Assembly: GCF_023887685.1 (NCBI RefSeq)
Contig: NZ_JAMWMR010000002.1
Span: 351,619 to 415,618 of the forward strand
Source of the DNA: Streptomyces macrolidinus
Lineage (GTDB): Bacteria > Actinomycetota > Actinomycetes > Streptomycetales > Streptomycetaceae
DNA length: 64,000 bases
Direction: 5' to 3'
Shown: one piece after another, positions 1-8,342 of the stretch
Layout: each line of letters starts with the position of its first letter
Position numbering within the stretch: the stretch's first letter is position 1
The notes under the pieces: model-generated
Database searches by the model: none
The model's input: only the letters and a program-made list of their open reading frames with translations
What the model was told of the DNA's origin: nothing
Position numbers and translations under genes: made by a program

Positions 1-207
1 GGGGTGCAGATAGTCGTCCTTGTCCGGGCCGAGGGACAGGAAGAACAGCCAGGCGACCGGGAAGAGCGCGATGAGGCTTGCCACGGTCAGCAGGGCGTGC
101 GAGGCGACGGTGGCGAGCGGGCCGCGCTCGCCGCGGCGGCGTGTGCGGCGGCGCGGGGTGGCCTCGGGGGCCTGTGCGGCGGGGGTCTCGACGGTGGTGG
201 TGCTCAT
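1..207 (-). CDS. malG: Maltose/maltodextrin ABC transporter permease MalG (5' part only; gene runs off the window)
   Basis: Only the first 69 codons are inside the window. The reading begins MSTTTVETPAAQ, has an Arg-rich cytoplasmic stretch (RRRTRRRGERG) and then a first membrane helix ending in the ALFPVAWLFFLSLG-type sequence typical of MalG-family permeases. The ATG is preceded by AGGAG at 5-nt spacing. It follows malF by 13 bp on the same strand, so it is the third gene of a malE-malF-malG operon. MalG would pair with MalF to form the membrane channel for maltose/maltodextrin import. The EAA loop that docks the ATPase lies outside the window, so the family call rests on the N-terminus and on gene order. 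Confidence 0.88.
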   Translation of the reverse strand, partial: MSTTTVETPAAQAPEATPRRRTRRRGERGPLATVASHALLTVASLIALFPVAWLFFLSLGPDKDDYLHP

Positions 208-220
208 GGGGACTCCTGCC

Positions 221-1225
221 TCAGATCGCGAGCTGCTGGTCGTTGCGGTTCAGCCAGCGGCGGTAGAAGGAGGTGAAGACGATCAGGATGGCCAGTAGCA
301 GGATGCCGTAGGCGGCGGACTGCGCGAAGTCACGCGGCTGTTGTCCGAAGCCCAGGAAGTACGCCCAGGTGACCAGGATCTGGGCGTCGGGGGCGGTCTT
401 GCCGAACAGCAGGAAGATGATGGCGAACTGGTTGAAGGTCCAGATGACGCCGAGGAGTACGACGGTGGAGCTGACGGAGCGCAGGCCGGGCAGGGTGACG
501 TAGCGGAAGCGCTGCCAGGCGGTCGCGCCGTCCATCTCGGCGGCCTCGTACAGGGAGGTGTCGATGGCCTGGAGTCCGCCGAGCAGGGAGAGCATCATGA
601 ACGGCACGCCGCACCAGGTGTTGACCATGATCGCGGCGAACCGCTGCCAGAAGGTGTCCTCGAGCCAGGCCGGGGTGGGCAGGCCGAGCCAGTCGAGGGC
701 GGCGTTGATCGCGCCGCCGTCGGCGAGCATGAAGCGCCAGCCGAAGACGGTGACGAAGGTGGGTACGGCCCAGGGCAGGACCAGGATCATGCGGTAGAAG
801 GTGCGTCCGCGGAACTTCTGGTTGAGCAGCAGGGCGAGGCCGAGCCCCAAGGTGTAGTGCAGGCCGACGCACAGGACCGTCCAGGCGATCGTCCAGAGGA
901 AGTGCGACCAGAAGCGGTCGTACGCGGTCTCTCCGAACAGGATGTCCTTGTAGTTGTCCAGGCCGACGAACTGGTACGTGGCGTCGATGTGGTTGACGCC
1001 GATCGTACGGGCGGTGTTGAGGCTGTTGGCGTCGGTGAGGGTGAGATAGAAGCCGTACACCAGGGGGTAGACCACGAGGGCGCCGAGCACGATCGCGACG
1101 GGCGCGATCATCGCGTACGCGTACCAATGCTTGTGGTAGCTCTGCTTCAGACGCCGGCCGAGGCCCGGCCGCGGCGCGCGGTCACCTCGGCGTTCGCCGG
1201 TCGCGCGGTCGATGGCGACTGTCAT
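221..1225 (-). CDS. malF: Maltose/maltodextrin ABC transporter permease MalF
   Basis: A 334-residue inner-membrane permease of the carbohydrate uptake (CUT1) family. A first helix near residues 35-60 (YAMIAPVAIVLGALVVYPLV) is followed by a periplasmic-type loop. The EAA loop reads YEAAEMDGATAWQRFRYVTLPGL at about residues 225-247, with the conserved EAA-G pattern that contacts the ATP-binding subunit. The ATG at 1225 has GAAGG 9 nt upstream; a TTG three codons earlier is also possible. It lies between malE and malG. No ATPase gene is present in this part of the operon; in Streptomyces sugar importers of this type the shared ATPase MsiK is encoded elsewhere, which would fit. Confidence 0.95.
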   Translation of the reverse strand: MTVAIDRATGERRGDRAPRPGLGRRLKQSYHKHWYAYAMIAPVAIVLGALVVYPLVYGFYLTLTDANSLNTARTIGVNHIDATYQFVGLDNYKDILFGETAYDRFWSHFLWTIAWTVLCVGLHYTLGLGLALLLNQKFRGRTFYRMILVLPWAVPTFVTVFGWRFMLADGGAINAALDWLGLPTPAWLEDTFWQRFAAIMVNTWCGVPFMMLSLLGGLQAIDTSLYEAAEMDGATAWQRFRYVTLPGLRSVSSTVVLLGVIWTFNQFAIIFLLFGKTAPDAQILVTWAYFLGFGQQPRDFAQSAAYGILLLAILIVFTSFYRRWLNRNDQQLAI

Positions 1226-1315
1226 GTTCGACAACCTTCGTCAGGATCTGCTTATCGAGGCGGGTGGCCGGGCGTGGTGCGGCCGGCCGTCCAGAGGTCC
1301 GGGTGCGGCGGGCCG

Positions 1316-1362
1316 GTGGCCGCCGGATCCTTCCCCCCTTGGCTGGAGGATCCGACGGCCAC
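1316..1362 (-). terminator. Hairpin between malE and malF (probable attenuator or mRNA stabiliser)
   Basis: Left arm GTGGCCGCCGGATCC (1316-1330) pairs with right arm GGATCCGACGGCCAC (1348-1362) at 14 of 15 positions around a 17-nt loop. It lies immediately downstream of the malE stop and before malF. No U-tract follows, and malF lies only about 90 bp further on. By analogy with other binding-protein operons it probably lowers expression of the permeases relative to the binding protein. Confidence 0.6.
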
Positions 1363-1368
1363 GCGGGC

Positions 1369-2643
1369 TTACTTGCTGAAGTCCGGGACCAGCTTGCTGA
1401 TCGCGGTCTCCGCGTTGCCCAGTCCCTTGTCCAGCGACTCCTTGCCGCCGGCCATCTTGGTCAGCTCGGTGTCGAGCGGGGCCCACAGCGAGCTGTACTC
1501 GGGCAGTTCGGGGCGCGGCTGGGCGGCGGCGAGCACGCCCTGGTAGCCGGCGATGCCGGGGTCGGCCTTGACCTTGTCGGTGTAGGCGTCGTCCCGCGTG
1601 GGGAGCGTGGAGTTCTTCAGGGCGATGGCCTCCTGGGTCTTGGCGGAGGTCATGAAGTTGACGAACTTCAGGGCCGCTTCCTGGTGGGCCTTGTCGGAGC
1701 CGGCGTAGACCGAGAGGTTGTGGCCGCCGGTCGGGGCGCCGGCCTTGCCGCTGGTGCCGCCGGGGACGGTGGCGATGCCGAGGTTGGTCTTGTCCTTGAA
1801 GGCGCTGCCCTTGTAGAAGTTCGTGATCTCCCAGGGGCCCTGGATGATCGCGGCGACCTTGCCGTTGACGAAGGCGTCCTGGATGTGGGCGTAGGCGTCG
1901 GCGGTGGTGTCGGCCTTGTGCAGGCCCTTGCCGGAGAACATGCCCAGCCAGGTGGCGTAGCCCTTCTTCGCGGCGGGCGAGTTGATGGTGATCTTCTTGG
2001 CGGTGGCGTCGACGGTGTCGGTGCCTTCGCCGTAGAGGGCGGTCTGGGCGTAGTAGGCCTGGGTGGCGGAGCCCCAGTAGCCGTCGACGCCGGTCTTGTC
2101 CTTGATCTTCGCGGCGGCGGTCTTCAACTCGGCCCAGGTGGTGGGCGCCTTGGTGATGCCGGCCTTCTCGAAGAGGTCCTTGTTGTAGACCAGGGCGAGG
2201 GTGTCGGTGACCAGCGGCACGCCGTAGGTCTTGCCGTCGTACTGGGCCTGCTTGATGAGGTTGGGCTGGAACTTGTCCTGGTCCGCGAGGGCTTCGGTGC
2301 CGTCGAGCGGCAGGAAGTAGCCCTTCTTGGCGAAGGCGGGCGTCCAGCCGACCTCGGAGCGCAGCACGTCGGGGGCGCCCTTGGAGCCGGCGGCGGTGTC
2401 GAACTTGTTCTGCGCCTGGTCGAAGGGGACGTCGACGTACTTGACCTTGATGTTCCGGTTGGCCTTCTCGAAGTCCTTGACCAGGGCTTCGTACGTCGGG
2501 GCCTCATTGGTGGCGTTGGAGGTGTCCCACCAGGTGATGGTGACCGGGCCGTCGGACTTGCTGTCGCTGTCGCTTCCGCCGCAGGCCGACGCCGTGAGGG
2601 CGACGGACGCCACCAGCGCGGTGGCCGCTATGCCACGCCGCAT
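1369..2643 (-). CDS. malE: Maltose/maltodextrin-binding lipoprotein MalE
   Basis: A 424-residue extracellular solute-binding protein (family 1). The N-terminus MRRGIAATALVASVALTASACGG is a lipoprotein signal whose lipobox (TASAC) puts the modified Cys at residue 22. Downstream are typical SBP features: the ITWWDTSN strand, GVPLVTDTLALVYNKDLFEK, and a GPWEITNF segment. The start is fixed by AAGGAG upstream of the ATG and by the signal peptide; the same frame is open far upstream but that is not coding. First gene of the malEFG operon, transcribed divergently from malR. Repression by MalR and relief by maltose or maltodextrin are inferred from family knowledge. Confidence 0.95.
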   Translation of the reverse strand: MRRGIAATALVASVALTASACGGSDSDSKSDGPVTITWWDTSNATNEAPTYEALVKDFEKANRNIKVKYVDVPFDQAQNKFDTAAGSKGAPDVLRSEVGWTPAFAKKGYFLPLDGTEALADQDKFQPNLIKQAQYDGKTYGVPLVTDTLALVYNKDLFEKAGITKAPTTWAELKTAAAKIKDKTGVDGYWGSATQAYYAQTALYGEGTDTVDATAKKITINSPAAKKGYATWLGMFSGKGLHKADTTADAYAHIQDAFVNGKVAAIIQGPWEITNFYKGSAFKDKTNLGIATVPGGTSGKAGAPTGGHNLSVYAGSDKAHQEAALKFVNFMTSAKTQEAIALKNSTLPTRDDAYTDKVKADPGIAGYQGVLAAAQPRPELPEYSSLWAPLDTELTKMAGGKESLDKGLGNAETAISKLVPDFSK

Positions 2644-2812
2644 GAGTTCTCCTTGAGGGTTAAGCCCGTTGGGGGCGAGGAGACGTTCTGGCCGCCGCCC
2701 CCTGTGCCGACTTGAGACTTGCCGACTGCTCCCGCCTGCTCGTGTCAGGTCGGGCGGGTGGGAGGCCGCCGGGCGACGTGAACGTAACAGCGATGCAACC
2801 TGGGCGAAAGGG

Positions 2813-2943
2813 CTTGCAGAAAATTTGTGCAAGAAGGGCGGGTCGGTTATCGGTCCGTGATCCGGTCGGAAGGGGTTGTGGCTTGACGTCGTAGCTGTTC
2901 TGCGGGAAGTCCGGCACTTGTGCAAGACTCTGCAAGCTCTTGC
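2813..2943. promoter_or_regulatory. malE-malR intergenic control region with repeated GCAAG/CTTGC operator-like motifs
   Basis: The element CTTGCAG (2813-2819) is followed about 10 bp later by TGCAAG (2828-2833). A second cluster has CTTG-TGCAAG (2917-2926), TGCAAG (2931-2936) and a trailing CTTGCC. Spaced CTTGCA/TGCAAG motifs resemble the sites reported for Streptomyces MalR and other LacI-family proteins. Two clusters about 100 bp apart could serve the two divergent promoters or loop together. Binding is inferred, not shown. Confidence 0.6.
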
Positions 2944-2974
2944 CACACGTGCCGGACGGGAGAACCATCCCGTT

Positions 2975-3034
2975 GCAGAACCGATTACGGAACCGGTTGC
3001 CGAACCGACTGCGGAACCGGTTGCGGAACGTTGC
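2975..3034. repeat. Five tandem 12-bp repeats upstream of malR
   Basis: Consensus GCGGAACCGGTT, in units starting at 2975, 2987, 2999, 3011 and 3023. The last unit is degenerate (GCGGAACGTTGC). The AACCGGTT core is self-complementary. The array lies between the operator cluster and malR. It is too short and has no spacers, so it is not a CRISPR; it looks like a short VNTR or a reiterated binding site. Confidence 0.75.
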
Positions 3035-3162
3035 AAGGCGAACGTCGACCAGACCACGTAGGGAGCGCGATGACGCAGCAACCCGCACCGGGCCGTTCGA
3101 GCGGGCGGGCCCGGCGTCCCTCTGGTGGGCAGCCCACACCACGGCCGGTACAGTCCGGTGCT

Positions 3163-4197
3163 GTGACCACACGGCTTGCCGACATCGCAGCTCAGGCGGG
3201 GGTCAGTGAGGCGACCGTCAGCCGGGTCCTGAACGGCAAGCCCGGTGTCGCCCCGACCACCCGTCAGTCCGTGCTGGCCGCCCTCGACGTACTGGGCTAC
3301 GAGCGCCCGGTGCGGCTGCGCCAGCGCAGCGAGGGACTGGTGGGTCTGATCACCCCGGAGCTGGAGAACCCGATCTTCCCGGCGCTGGCCCAGGTCATAG
3401 GGCAGGCGCTGACGCGGCAGGGGTACACGCCGGTGCTGGCGACGCAGACGCCGGGCGGGTCCACGGAGGACGAGCTGACGGAGATGCTGGTGGACCGCGG
3501 GGTCGCGGGCATCATCTATGTCTCCGGGCTGCACGCGGACACCACGGCCGACATGCAGCGCTACGAGCGGCTGCGCGCGCGAGGGGTGCCCTTCGTCCTG
3601 GTGGACGGCTTCTCCCCGAAGGTGCAGGCGCCGTTCATCTCCCCCGACGACCGTGCCGCGATGACGCTGGCGGTCACGCATCTGGTGTCCCTCGGACACA
3701 CCCGGATCGGACTGGCGCTCGGGCCCGAGCGGTTCGTGCCGGTGCAGCGGAAGATCGAGGGGTTCGTACACGCGATGGGAGAGCAGCTCGGTCTGTCGCC
3801 CGAGGACGTGCGGACGCGGCTGGTCCAGCATTCGCTGTACACCCTGGAGGGCGGTCAGGCGGCGGCGTCCGCGCTGATCGAGCGGGAGTGCACGGCGGTG
3901 GTGTGCGCGAGCGACATGATGGCGCTCGGCGCGATTCGCGCGGCGCGCCAGCGGGGGCTCGAAGTCCCCACGGACGTCTCGGTGGTGGGCTTCGACGACT
4001 CCCCGCTGATCGCGTTCACGGACCCGCCGCTGACGACGGTCCGCAAGCCGGTGCCCGCGATGGGGCAGGCGGCCGTGCGCACGCTGCTGGAGGAGATCGG
4101 CGGGACGCCCGCGCCGCACAGTGAGTTCGTGTTCATGCCGGAGCTGGTGGTGCGGGGTTCGACCGCTTCGGCGCCGGGGAGCCGGAGTCGTTCCTAG
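3163..4197 (+). CDS. malR: LacI-family maltose-operon repressor MalR
   Basis: A LacI/GalR-type regulator of 344 residues from the GTG at 3163. The N-terminal helix-turn-helix reads TTRLADIAAQAGVSEATVSR, followed by the hinge VLNGKPGVAP and a periplasmic-binding-protein-like effector domain ending in the SVVGFDDSPLIAFTDPPLTT signature. I chose GTG 3163 because the sequence upstream to an alternative ATG at 3070 has codon use unlike the gene, although that ATG has a GGGAG site. A TACAGT hexamer at 3149-3154 sits at the right distance for a leaderless transcript starting at the GTG. Length 344 agrees with known Streptomyces MalR. It should repress the divergent malEFG operon until maltodextrin is present. 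Confidence 0.9.
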   Translation: MTTRLADIAAQAGVSEATVSRVLNGKPGVAPTTRQSVLAALDVLGYERPVRLRQRSEGLVGLITPELENPIFPALAQVIGQALTRQGYTPVLATQTPGGSTEDELTEMLVDRGVAGIIYVSGLHADTTADMQRYERLRARGVPFVLVDGFSPKVQAPFISPDDRAAMTLAVTHLVSLGHTRIGLALGPERFVPVQRKIEGFVHAMGEQLGLSPEDVRTRLVQHSLYTLEGGQAAASALIERECTAVVCASDMMALGAIRAARQRGLEVPTDVSVVGFDDSPLIAFTDPPLTTVRKPVPAMGQAAVRTLLEEIGGTPAPHSEFVFMPELVVRGSTASAPGSRSRS

Positions 4198-4294
4198 GAA
4201 CGACGCGCGGCGTCCGTAAGGTGGAGAAGATCTGGCTTGAACCCTTCCAAGAGGTGATCGGCCGAGAAAGGCTTGTCTGGCAGACTCTGTCCCT

Positions 4295-5161
4295 ATGGGT
4301 GACAGGACCGTGGCGGAGTGGGAGGGCCGACAGCGGAAGGCCGCTCCCCCACCCGGCGCGGGCACGTCGGTGCGAGGGCACGTGGGGCCGTTCCTCCTGG
4401 CCCGGCTGCGCAGGCCCCGTCGTCCGCGCTTCTGGTTCGAAATCCTGCTGATCGCGGTGAGTTACTGGACCTACTCACTGATCCGCAACGCGGTGCCGGA
4501 GCAGCGGGCCGAGGCGCTGCGGAACGCGGACTGGCTGTGGCGGCTGGAGAACCACCTGGGGATCGCCGTCGAGGACTCGGTCAACCACGCGCTGAACTCG
4601 GCTACATGGCTGATCGTCGGGATGAACTACTACTACGCGACCCTGCACTTCGTGGTGACGCTGGGCGTTCTGGTGTGGCTGTACCGCAGCCATCCGGGGC
4701 GGTACACGGCGGCGCGGCTGGCCCTGTTCGCCACGACGGCGGTCGCGTTGCTCGGCTACTACCTGTTCCCGCTGGCGCCGCCGCGGCTGATGAACGGCGG
4801 CGGCTTCATCGACACCGTGGTGGTGCACCAGACCTGGGGCTCGATGGCGTCGGGCGATCTGAAGCACATGTCGAACCAGTACGCGGCGATGCCCTCGATG
4901 CACATCGGCTGGTCGCTGTGGTGCGGTCTGACCCTCTACGCGCTGGCGCGGGTGCCGTGGGTACGGGTGCTCGGGCTGCTGTATCCGCTGGCGACGCTCT
5001 CGGTGATCGTGGCGACGGCCAACCACTTCTGGCTGGACGCGGTGGGCGGCATGCTGTGTCTGTCGTTCGGCTTCGCCACGGCGCGGCTCTGGTACGGCGC
5101 GCTGCCGTACACGCTGCCGCGGGCGGCGGGCGCGCCCGCGTTGCTGCCCGCGAAGGTATGA
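4295..5161 (+). CDS. PAP2-superfamily integral membrane protein (phosphatidic acid phosphatase or inositol-phosphoceramide-synthase-like)
   Basis: A 288-residue membrane protein with about six hydrophobic segments. Two motifs identify the PAP2 fold: PSMHIGWSLW near residue 200 (the SGH-type motif with its His) and TANHFWLDAVGG near residue 250 (the H-D catalytic pair). These residues make up the phosphatase/phosphotransferase site that acts on lipid phosphates at the membrane surface. The substrate cannot be read from sequence. It has the same strand as malR but is separated from it, and is convergent with glnE. The ATG at 4295 lacks a clear Shine-Dalgarno; a GTG four bases on is an alternative. 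Confidence 0.85.
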   Translation: MGDRTVAEWEGRQRKAAPPPGAGTSVRGHVGPFLLARLRRPRRPRFWFEILLIAVSYWTYSLIRNAVPEQRAEALRNADWLWRLENHLGIAVEDSVNHALNSATWLIVGMNYYYATLHFVVTLGVLVWLYRSHPGRYTAARLALFATTAVALLGYYLFPLAPPRLMNGGGFIDTVVVHQTWGSMASGDLKHMSNQYAAMPSMHIGWSLWCGLTLYALARVPWVRVLGLLYPLATLSVIVATANHFWLDAVGGMLCLSFGFATARLWYGALPYTLPRAAGAPALLPAKV

Positions 5162-5233
5162 GGGGCCGCGCGGGGTGAGGGGGCCGCGCGGGGTCATGGG
5201 GCCGCGTGAGGTCAGGGAGTCGCGTGGCGTGAC
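5162..5233. repeat. Four tandem 18-bp repeats between the PAP2 gene and glnE
   Basis: Units start at 5162, 5180, 5198 and 5216. The first is GGGGCCGCGCGGGGTGAG; the second differs only at its last three bases, and the third and fourth diverge progressively. The array fills almost all of the gap between the two convergent stop codons. There is no evident hairpin or coding role. Confidence 0.75.
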
Positions 5234-5239
5234 GTGCGG

Positions 5240-8236
5240 TCAGGCTTCGTAGAAGAGTTCCTCCACGACCGTCCGTGCCCTTCGGGTCGTGCGCCGGTAG
5301 TCCTCGAGCATGTCGCCCACGTGTCCGGGTCCGTAGCCCAGATACCGGCCGACGGCCGCGAGTTCCCTGGTCTGGGAGGGGAAGGTGTCGCCCGCGCGCC
5401 CGCGGACCAGCATCACGGCGTTGCGGACGCGGGTGGCCAGGATCCAGGCCTCGTCGAGGATGGCGGCCTCCTCGGCGGGGATCAGGCCGGCGGCGCAGGC
5501 GGCGGCGAGGGCGGGGCGGGTGCGGGTGGTGCGCAGGCCCGGTTCGGCCCAGGCGTGCCGCAGTTGGAGGAGTTGTACGGTCCATTCGACGTCGGACAGA
5601 CCGCCCCGGCCGAGCTTCGCGTGGAGGGTCTTGTCGGCGCCGCGGGGCAGCCGTTCGGACTCCATCCGGGCCTTGAGCCGCCGGATCTCCAGGACGGCGT
5701 CGTCGCCGATGCCTTCGGCCGGGTAGCGCAGGGGGTCGATCAGGTCGATGAAGCGGCGGCCCAGCTCCTCGTCCCCGGCAACGGGTTCGGCCCGCAGCAA
5801 CGCCTGTGCCTCCCAGACCAGCGACCAGCGGCGGTAGTAGGCGGCGTACGAGGTCAGGGTGCGCACGAGGGGGCCGGACTTGCCCTCCGGTCGCAGGTCG
5901 GCGTCGATCAGCAGGGGCGGGTCGGTGCTCGGGAGTTGGAGCAGTCGGCGCATCTCGGCGACGACCTTGTTGGCGGCGTCGGCCGCCTCCCGCTCGTCGA
6001 CGCCGTCCTGGGGCTGGTGGACGAAGAGCACGTCGGCGTCCGAGCCGTAGCCCAGTTCGTGCCCGCCGAAGCGGCCCATGCCGATGACCGCGAACCGGGT
6101 GGGCAGGGTGTCGCCCCAGCCCGCGCGGACGACGGCGCGGAGCGTGCCCGCGAGGGTCGCGGCCGTCAGGTCCGAGACGGCGTCGCCGACCAGGTCCACG
6201 AGGGCGCCCTGGTCGGGTCCGGTCGGGGTGTCCGCGCTGTCGTAGGAGCCGACGATGTCTGCGGCGGCCGTACGGAACAGTTCGCGCCGTCGTACGCCGC
6301 GGGCCGCCGCGACGGCCTGTTCGGCGTTCTCGGCGCGGCCGACGGCCGCAAGGACCTCCTGCTCCAACTGGGCGCGTCCGCGGGGTTCGAGCCCGGCGCC
6401 GTCGCCGTCGCCGAGCAGGGCCACCGCCTCGGGTGCGCGCATCAGCAGGTCGGGGGCGAGGCGGCCGGCGGAGAGCACGCGGGCGAGGTTCTCGGCGGCG
6501 GCGCCCTCGTCCCTGAGCAGCCGCAGATACCAGGGGGTCTTGCCGAGCGCCTCGGAGACCCTGCGGAAGGTGAGCAGGCCCGCGTCCGGGTCGGCGGAGT
6601 CGGCGAACCAGCCGAGGAGCACGGGCAGCAGGGTGCGCTGGATGGCGGCCCTGCGGGTGACGCCGGAGGCGAGCGCCTCCAGGTGGCGCAGGGCGGCGGC
6701 CGGGTCCTCGTAGCCGAGGGCGATCAGGCGTTCGCGGGCCGCCTCGGGGCTCAACCGGGCTTCGCCAGGCGCGAGTTGGGCGACGGCGTCGAGCAGGGGG
6801 CGGTAGAAGAGCTTCTCGTGCAGGCGGCGTACGACGCCGGTGTGCCGCCGCCATTCGAGGGTCAGTTCGCCGATGGGGTCGGTGCGCAGGCCGAGCGAGC
6901 GACCGAGGCGCCGCAGATCGCCCTCGTCCTTGGGCAACAGGTGGGTACGGCGCAGCCGGTAGAGCTGGAGGCGGTGCTCCAGGGAGCGCAGGAAGCGGTA
7001 GGCGTCGTCGAGTTGGACGGCGTCGACGCGTCCGATGTAGCCGCCGGCCGCCAGGGCCTTCAGGGCGTCGAGCGTGGTGCCGCTGCGCAGGGAGGTGTCG
7101 GCGCGGCCGTGGACCAACTGGAGGAGCTGTACGGCGAATTCGACGTCCCTGAGTCCTCCCGGGCCGAGCTTCAGTTCGCGTTCGACCTCACCGGCGGGGA
7201 TGTTGGCGATGACCCGGCGGCGCATCTCCTGGACGTCGGGGACGAAGTTGTCGCGCTCGGCGGCGTGCCAGACGAGGGGGGCGAGGGTGGCGACGTAGCT
7301 CTCGCCGAGGTCGCGGTCGCCCGCCACCGGGCGCGCCTTGAGCAGGGCCTGGAACTCCCAGGTCTTGGCCCAGCGTTGGTAGTAGGCGAGGTGGCTGCTG
7401 AGGGTGCGGACGAGGGGGCCGTTGCGGCCTTCGGGGCGCAGGTTGGCGTCCACGGGCCAGATGGTGCCCTCGACCGTGACGTCGGAGCAGATCCGCATCA
7501 TGTGCGAGGCGAGCCGGGTCGCGGCCTGGAGGGCCTTGATCTCCTCGGTGCCGCCCGCGGCTTCGCCGACGAAGATGACGTCCACGTCGGAGACGTAGTT
7601 CAGTTCGTGGCCGCCGCATTTGCCCATCGCGATCACCGCGAGCTTGCAGCAGGCGTCGTCGTCGGGGGCCGCGGCGCTCGCGAGGGCGAGGGCGGCGCGC
7701 AGGGTGGCGGTGGCAAGGTCGGCCAGTTCGGCGGCGGTCTCGGCGACGTCGATGGTGCCGCACACGTCGCGCGCGGCGATCGAGAGCAGACAGCGGCGGT
7801 AGGCGACGCGCAGCGAGACGGGGTCGTGGGCCTGGGCGAGCTGGCGTTCGAACTCCGTGACGCCGGGGTGGAGGTCCCGCTGCTCGTAGGTGACCAGCGC
7901 GTGCCAGTCGCCGGGGTGGCGGGTGAGGTGGTCGGTGAGCGCGGCGGAGGCGCCGAGGATCCCGAGCAGCCGGTCTCGCAGGGGCTTGGCCGAGATCAGC
8001 GTGTCGAGCAGCTCGTGCCGGGCGGTGGCGCCGGGCTGCGCCTCCACCAGCCGGACCAGGCCGTGCAGCGCGAGATCGGGGTCGGCGGTCGCGCCGAGGG
8101 CGTCGAGCAGGACGGGGTCGGTCCTTATCGACGCCAGCTCGGCGCTGTCCAGGAGCCGCTCGGCGGCGGAGGGGGCGGTGAAGCCGTGCCGCAGCAGCCG
8201 GGTGAAGGTGCTGCTCCTACGCCCTGGCACCGTCAT
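5240..8236 (-). CDS. glnE: Bifunctional glutamine-synthetase adenylyltransferase/adenylyl-removing enzyme
   Basis: A 998-residue two-domain nucleotidyltransferase. The N-terminal (adenylyl-removing) half has GHELNYVSDVDVIFVGE at about residue 210; the C-terminal (adenylylating) half has GHELGYGSDADVLFVHQ at about residue 730. Each supplies the Asp pair that binds metal and nucleotide. Between and after them are the four-helix GlnD_UR_UTase-type bundles (for example KLGPGGLRDVEFAVQLLQLV). It adenylylates and deadenylylates GlnA in response to nitrogen status. The ATG is preceded by GGGAGG at 5 nt. It is downstream of glnA2 on the same strand, separated by a strong terminator, so probably transcribed separately. 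Confidence 0.97.
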   Translation of the reverse strand: MTVPGRRSSTFTRLLRHGFTAPSAAERLLDSAELASIRTDPVLLDALGATADPDLALHGLVRLVEAQPGATARHELLDTLISAKPLRDRLLGILGASAALTDHLTRHPGDWHALVTYEQRDLHPGVTEFERQLAQAHDPVSLRVAYRRCLLSIAARDVCGTIDVAETAAELADLATATLRAALALASAAAPDDDACCKLAVIAMGKCGGHELNYVSDVDVIFVGEAAGGTEEIKALQAATRLASHMMRICSDVTVEGTIWPVDANLRPEGRNGPLVRTLSSHLAYYQRWAKTWEFQALLKARPVAGDRDLGESYVATLAPLVWHAAERDNFVPDVQEMRRRVIANIPAGEVERELKLGPGGLRDVEFAVQLLQLVHGRADTSLRSGTTLDALKALAAGGYIGRVDAVQLDDAYRFLRSLEHRLQLYRLRRTHLLPKDEGDLRRLGRSLGLRTDPIGELTLEWRRHTGVVRRLHEKLFYRPLLDAVAQLAPGEARLSPEAARERLIALGYEDPAAALRHLEALASGVTRRAAIQRTLLPVLLGWFADSADPDAGLLTFRRVSEALGKTPWYLRLLRDEGAAAENLARVLSAGRLAPDLLMRAPEAVALLGDGDGAGLEPRGRAQLEQEVLAAVGRAENAEQAVAAARGVRRRELFRTAAADIVGSYDSADTPTGPDQGALVDLVGDAVSDLTAATLAGTLRAVVRAGWGDTLPTRFAVIGMGRFGGHELGYGSDADVLFVHQPQDGVDEREAADAANKVVAEMRRLLQLPSTDPPLLIDADLRPEGKSGPLVRTLTSYAAYYRRWSLVWEAQALLRAEPVAGDEELGRRFIDLIDPLRYPAEGIGDDAVLEIRRLKARMESERLPRGADKTLHAKLGRGGLSDVEWTVQLLQLRHAWAEPGLRTTRTRPALAAACAAGLIPAEEAAILDEAWILATRVRNAVMLVRGRAGDTFPSQTRELAAVGRYLGYGPGHVGDMLEDYRRTTRRARTVVEELFYEA

Positions 8237-8294
8237 CTGGGCCTCCCGCCGAATCGCACACGTCCTGGCCAGAGCCTAGTTGTACTGTCCCGAT

Positions 8295-8326
8295 GATGCC
8301 GGGCCCCCGCCACGGGGCCCGGCATC
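8295..8326 (-). terminator. Rho-independent-type hairpin after glnA2
   Basis: A perfect 13-bp stem, GATGCCGGGCCCC (8295-8307) paired with GGGGCCCGGCATC (8314-8326), encloses a 6-nt loop. It lies just past the glnA2 stop on the minus strand and before glnE. No U-run follows, as is usual for Streptomyces terminators. Confidence 0.8.
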
Positions 8327-8342
8327 GAGTACGTCGACCGCC

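Noticed and set aside
2920..3162. N-terminal extension of MalR to the ATG at 3070 or beyond
   Set aside because: Codon usage is atypical and the extension includes the 12-bp repeat region if taken further; the 344-residue form fits the family.
1369..4365. A very long open frame running from malE through malR antisense
   Set aside because: Only the malE part (to 2643) has a signal peptide, ribosome site and family motifs; the rest is antisense of malR and is open because of high GC.
5240..8296. A 1020-codon plus-strand frame opposite glnE
   Set aside because: Low-complexity Gly/Ala/Val translation typical of antisense to a GC-rich gene; glnE motifs are on the other strand.
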